NCBI GenBank assembly: GCA_028023455.1
Contig: JAQFVV010006311.1
Location: forward strand, 1,720,147-1,784,146
DNA length: 64,000 nucleotides
From: Epiperipatus broadwayi
Taxonomy: Eukaryota > Onychophora > Udeonychophora > Euonychophora > Peripatidae
Direction: 5' to 3'
Shown here: piece after piece, positions 60,205 through 64,000 of the stretch
How positions within the stretch are numbered: position 1 is the stretch's first letter
Layout of the letters: the number at the start of each line of letters is the position of its first letter
Position numbers and translations under genes: made by a program
Notes under the pieces: model-generated
What the model was told of the DNA's origin: nothing
The model's input: the letters and a program-made list of their open reading frames with translations, nothing else
Database searches by the model: none

Positions 60205-60790
60205 TACAAGAAACATAAATGATATTAAAAAAGAGAATAGCATTGGTGAAGAAGGCATTTATTAAGAGAAAGAAAATATTTTGTAGATTTTTGAAGAGCG
60301 TATTAAAGAAAAGATTAATTAAAGGCTATGAATAGAGTGTACTATTTAGTTGTGAAACATGCACAATGAATAAAAAATTAGGAATAGATTGGAAACTTTT
60401 GAGATGGGATCATGGAGAAGGATGGAAAAAATTTGTTGGTTGAATAAAATGCTAAATGAAGTTCTGGAAAGAATAAATGAAAAAAAGAAAATTGAGTGAG
60501 GAAATTAGAGATAGATGGAGAAATTGGATTGGACATGTATTAAGAAGGACAAATAGTTTAATGAAAGATATTATGGTGGGAATGGTAAACAGATCAAGTA
60601 GAAAGAATGGAAAAGATTGACCTTGATTGTTTATATAAAAGATGATATGAGATATATGGAATTGAAGACCTGGATATTGAAGAGAGATATGTAGAAATTG
60701 AAGATCTGGGTTATGAAGAGAACAGATTGGAGAAATGGATGAATTTGGGATGTGACTGCTCTCTGGATCTGTCCATAGATTATTATTGAT
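60205..60790 (+). pseudogene. 3' fragment of a second RTE-like or related LINE lineage
   Basis: A plus-strand frame with scattered stops reads KKRIALVKKAFIKRKKI, SCETCTMNKK, RWRNWIGHVLRRTN and EEWRNW-like segments. This is the thumb/C-terminal region common to a widespread LINE group (consensus forms C-E-T-W-T and R-N-W-I-G-H-V-L-R). It corresponds to the same part of ORF2 as the RTE copies but is too different to be the same family. It is 5'-truncated before the RT palm. Its 3' end near 60790 (attattattgataatgac) resembles a microsatellite tail. Confidence 0.75.
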
Positions 60791-61099
60791 AATGACAATG
60801 TATGTATATACACATATACATATTATAATGAACTTTGCATTTACAAACTATACTCTTAATATATATCAATGCGTAGGCAATTTATCTTTTTGTTATGCTA
60901 GGATATAGCAACTATCATTTCTGTATAGATGCTCAGGTGTTCCAAGTATCTAGATCACCTGACAATCATGGTTTGCTCATAATATGCATGGATAGAAAGA
61001 TTGGTTTGGAGAATTTTACACAGGATAATTATAAGATTTATTACAAATGCATAGTTAAGATTTTACTTCATTAACGCTTAAATAAATTAATATATATAT

Positions 61100-61579
61100 G
61101 TGCTCTGCGCACACGTAATGAAGCTATTAATAAATTGTCATGAAATTATCAAAATTTTACCGCCAAGCGCTTTCGGGACAGTCTACAGTCCCATATTCAT
61201 GGCGAGTTATTCTGTTAATAACTGTAAAAATATGCAAATTTTATGCAAACTTATGTGCAGATGTTACGTGGACCATTTACGAGATAGGGAATAGCAGGCC
61301 TCTCTTCTGTTGATTGCCGATGGGTCAGCCGCAATGAAGTAAGCTTGCAGCTGACCCATCGGCAATCAACAGAAGAGAGGCCTGCTATTCCCTATCTCGT
61401 AAATGGTCCACGTAACATATGCACATAAGTTTGCATAAAATTTGCATATTTTTACAGTTATTAACAGAATAACTCGCCATGAATATGGGACTGTAGACTG
61501 TCCCAAAAGTGCTTGGCGGTAAAATTTTGATAATTTCATGACAATTTATTAATAGTTTCATTACCTGTGCGCAGAGCAC
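61100..61579. repeat. 480-bp near-perfect palindrome (foldback element)
   Basis: Arms 61100-61329 and 61350-61579 (230 bp each) are reverse complements with only about five mismatches. They are separated by a 20-bp spacer. Termini are GTGCTCTGCGCAC. Each arm contains the same 64-codon open frame pointing inward, which is a by-product of the symmetry. The sequence is richer in G+C than its surroundings. Flanks are TA-rich and no definite TSD can be called. Three of the five mismatches are transitions at CpG-like sites. Confidence 0.9.
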
Positions 61580-61699
61580 TTATATATGCAAATGCATAGT
61601 AATATATATTATTTCACTATTACAAAAACTCAAATCATTACATTTAATTAACATCATCATTTGGAACTGAATTGCCTTAATATTCGTATGTGTGTATAT

Positions 61700-62040
61700 A
61701 TATTGTAACGTCCTCTGCTCTATTAGGTTTTTTTACGAGTTCACTACCCATACTGGGTGACCAAATTACGTCCTATCTATTAAATTTGTTTCATCAGACA
61801 ATTCAGTAAGATTTAATGGACGTAATTATTTTTCCTGGTCACACAACACCCTTTTAACTAATGTAACTACTAAAATAATTGGAATCCAAGTAAGCCAGCT
61901 TTTAATTTACTTGAAAGGCTCCAGGATTCTAATTGGAATCCACTGGCTAAACCCCTTTTATTTATTTAGTTACGATGAAATTATCTGGAAACTCCAGAGG
62001 ATTGAGTTTCAGTACAGCATTGGCAAAGGTAAATTATATT
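61700..62040 (+). other. Unassigned medium-complexity segment, LTR-like start
   Basis: The segment starts tgtaacgtcctctgctc, resembling an LTR beginning with TG. It contains inverted pairs gtgaccaaattacgtcc / ggacgtaatt…ggtcac and a repeated aattggaatcca. No partner LTR, primer-binding site or coding sequence was found. Confidence 0.25.
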
Positions 62041-62339
62041 TTCAAATCTTTATTAACATTAATAAATTTATTAATAATCATTAATAATGTACAATGAATA
62101 GTTGGTATTAGAAATAAATATTTTTATTTTAACAAATTAAAATAAAAAAATAAAAAAAACACATTATGAATTAATTAATTGGAAAGATGACATGCACGCT
62201 AATCCAGATATGTATCAATTAATAAAAAAAACCAGTTCAACAGTTATATTACCAAAATCACACTTTTCTTTATGTTTGCCATAATATCATATAAATATAA
62301 TTCTTAGGTAAACAAGAGTCTCTTGATAATAGAATTTAA

Positions 62340-62720
62340 AGTCTTTATCGGGATTATTTTAAGAATTGTTTGCAAAGTTTGTCATACTCGGGAAAGTTAC
62401 TCTTAACTTACTAGTAAGTTGGTGCAGGTTTATGGGATCCCGAGCTCATAAGAATTTCCATTGGTCTCTCCTGCCAGCGTTTTCCATTATTGTTCCATTT
62501 TATAGCTGGAGAAAAGGCATGGTTATAGTAACCTTTTCATTGCAAAAAGCAGTCTTCACAAGGCCTGTTTCCATGCTTGTGTGACAGGTTGGTACAGCAA
62601 GTGGCATACTTGTGCAGAAGTATTTTACTGCCACAGGTTATGCTCGTGGAAACCTCCAACTCTCAAGCATGTAACTAGAAGGTAAAGAGAAGACCTAGAT
62701 CGAAGTTATCCTCTTTTTAT
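62340..62720. other. Unassigned segment with raised G+C
   Basis: It includes a 72-codon frame (62366-62584) with no recognised motif. The composition differs from the flanks, so it may be an unknown repeat. Confidence 0.25.
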
Positions 62721-63224
62721 ACCTCTATCCATTTTTTGACACTTCTGTGCATCCTTTTGTCAGCATATAAGATAATAATCTTGTACACTCTCTCTTCAAT
62801 TTACGTTACAAAGTCCCTCTGCAATCTTTAATTAGCTAAAATATTTTTCTTTTAGCTTATCTGAATTAGTAATTTGTGTGTCTTTTGTTCGTTCCAATTT
62901 TTACCTTAATTTCTAATTAGATACAAAAAAATATGGACAAAAATTTTACTTTCATTGTACATTTTAAAAAAAAAAGATTATACAAACGAAAAATTTAATT
63001 ACATCTTTTTAGGAAGAACGCTAAATTTACTTTTTCTTTTTTTTTCTTAGCTTTTAAAGATCTTACCGGATGCCAATATATTTGTACCATATAAATAAAT
63101 GGTGCAATATATATATACATATCTTGATTTGTATTTAAAAATTATTTGAAATTTTTTGTTATGTTTTCAAGTAATAATGAGATAACATACTTAAATTTGT
63201 AAATTTATTAATAACAAATATTGA

Positions 63225-63310
63225 AGTAGTTTTTGGAATTTAGCAAAATGGTAGAGTGACTGCTTCTAGAACTAAAGTTTTCTGAGACAAAGTTCAATTG
63301 ATAACTTTTT
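63225..63310 (+). repeat. tRNA-like SINE fragment
   Basis: TTTAGCAAAATGGTAGAGTG resembles an A box, and AAGTTCAATTGA, about 40 bases downstream, resembles a B box. Stems pair poorly. Probably a degenerate tRNA-derived SINE. Confidence 0.45.
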
Positions 63311-63487
63311 ATGCTCAAATATTATATAACTTTCTGAATAATTAATTATTTATCTGTATTATAGTTTAAGTTTGATGTATCAAACTTATATATTAACTGG
63401 AAACAAATTAGTAATATAAGTAGAGGTCAATTACTATTTTAGCAGTGTGTTGGTAGGTAATCCAGATTTAAGTTGCATAATCATCTT

Positions 63488-63705
63488 AATTAAAGCAGAC
63501 AAAACTCTCTGTACAATAGTGCCACTCAGTGCAAGCCAGAATAATCAATGGATGCCAGAAGGCTTGTGCATATAGTTCCTATCTAGTGCTTACTCATCCA
63601 ATATCCCAACAGGGATTTTATGCACAAGGCTTCTGGCATCCATTGATTATTCTGGCTTGCACTGAGTGGCATTACTGTATGGAGAATTTTGCCCATTTTA
63701 ATAAT
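63488..63705. repeat. Hairpin element with 53-bp near-perfect core arms
   Basis: 63520-63572 and 63619-63671 are reverse complements with one mismatch (for example gccactcagtgcaagccaga). The 46-bp spacer is not complementary. Weaker pairing extends outward another ~30 bp on each side. The overlapping 64-codon frame is a by-product. It is MITE-like. Confidence 0.8.
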
Positions 63706-64000
63706 AGTTATGAGCAAGGATAAATGGTAATCATGTGAAGTTTAGTAGTTTAACACCAATCCTGCCAAATAAGATAGTGGTCGCTATGGTTTTTAAAGAA
63801 CCAAATACATCAAAATTTATGAATACTGAACTGAATTCAGACCTATATGACTATAGAAGCTAATGAGCTTGGATTGAAAATATTATTGTATTTTTAATTT
63901 TATTCTCATAGTTTTGTAGTTTAGTAGAGATAAAAGGTGGCTGCTGGAGGGTTGCATTATATCCTAAGATCTAGGTGCAGTGCTCTCAGATCCAAGACTC

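Noticed and set aside
61100-61294. Two near-identical 64-codon ORFs facing each other (61100-61294 and 61385-61579)
   Set aside because: They are the same sequence on the two arms of a palindrome. No ORF-specific conservation or motif supports a protein.
62366-62584. 72-codon ORF as a small gene
   Set aside because: No signal peptide, domain or codon pattern that distinguishes it from an unknown repeat.

Overview
The window looks like intergenic or intronic DNA from an invertebrate animal nuclear genome. It is very A+T-rich by eye, with no operons, no ribosome-binding sites, and no open frame longer than about 320 codons. All recognisable coding sequence belongs to decayed transposable elements. 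I cannot name the species. The diagnostic content is a Ty3/Gypsy LTR element, RTE-like non-LTR elements, a CR1-like non-LTR element with PHD and esterase domains in ORF1, tRNA-like SINE fragments, and many foldback (MITE-like) repeats. Paired differences between related copies are often TG against CA, which fits methylation-driven CpG decay.

Layout. 1-13 kb: A+T-rich sequence with small tandem repeats (1.35 and 1.86 kb), a hairpin MITE (4.5 kb), a LINE 3' end on the minus strand (7.4-8.2 kb), a tandem/foldback array (8.87-9.85 kb), and an old RTE fragment on the minus strand (12.5-13.1 kb). 13.7-17.2 kb: an LTR retrotransposon with two ~0.8 kb LTRs, a 5-bp target-site duplication (TSD), a primer-binding site and a polypurine tract. 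It has lost reverse transcriptase, RNase H and the integrase core. 17.2-34 kb: mostly featureless, with several inverted-repeat elements, SINE-like fragments, a poly-A retrocopy with a 14-bp TSD (19.8-20.1 kb) and diverged tandem repeats.

34.1-37.4 kb: RTE-like copy 1, bounded by an 11-bp TSD, with its 5' end inverted in the manner of twin priming. 37.9 kb: one short candidate host exon with good splice sites. 40.75-45.74 kb: a nearly full-length but decayed CR1-like element on the minus strand, inserted into a ~304-bp tandem repeat. 46.8-48.6 kb: a higher-complexity stretch with a TATA-like box and coding remnants on the minus strand. 56.15-59.39 kb: RTE-like copy 2, structurally complete (11-bp TSD) but with broken frames. 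60.2-60.8 kb: a 3' fragment of a second RTE-like lineage. 61.1-61.6 kb: a 480-bp near-perfect palindrome. 63.5-63.7 kb: a further hairpin element.

No intact gene was found. I see no evidence of a new multi-gene system. The strongest biology is the record of retrotransposition: 5' inversion, internal deletion, poly-A retroposition and nested insertion.
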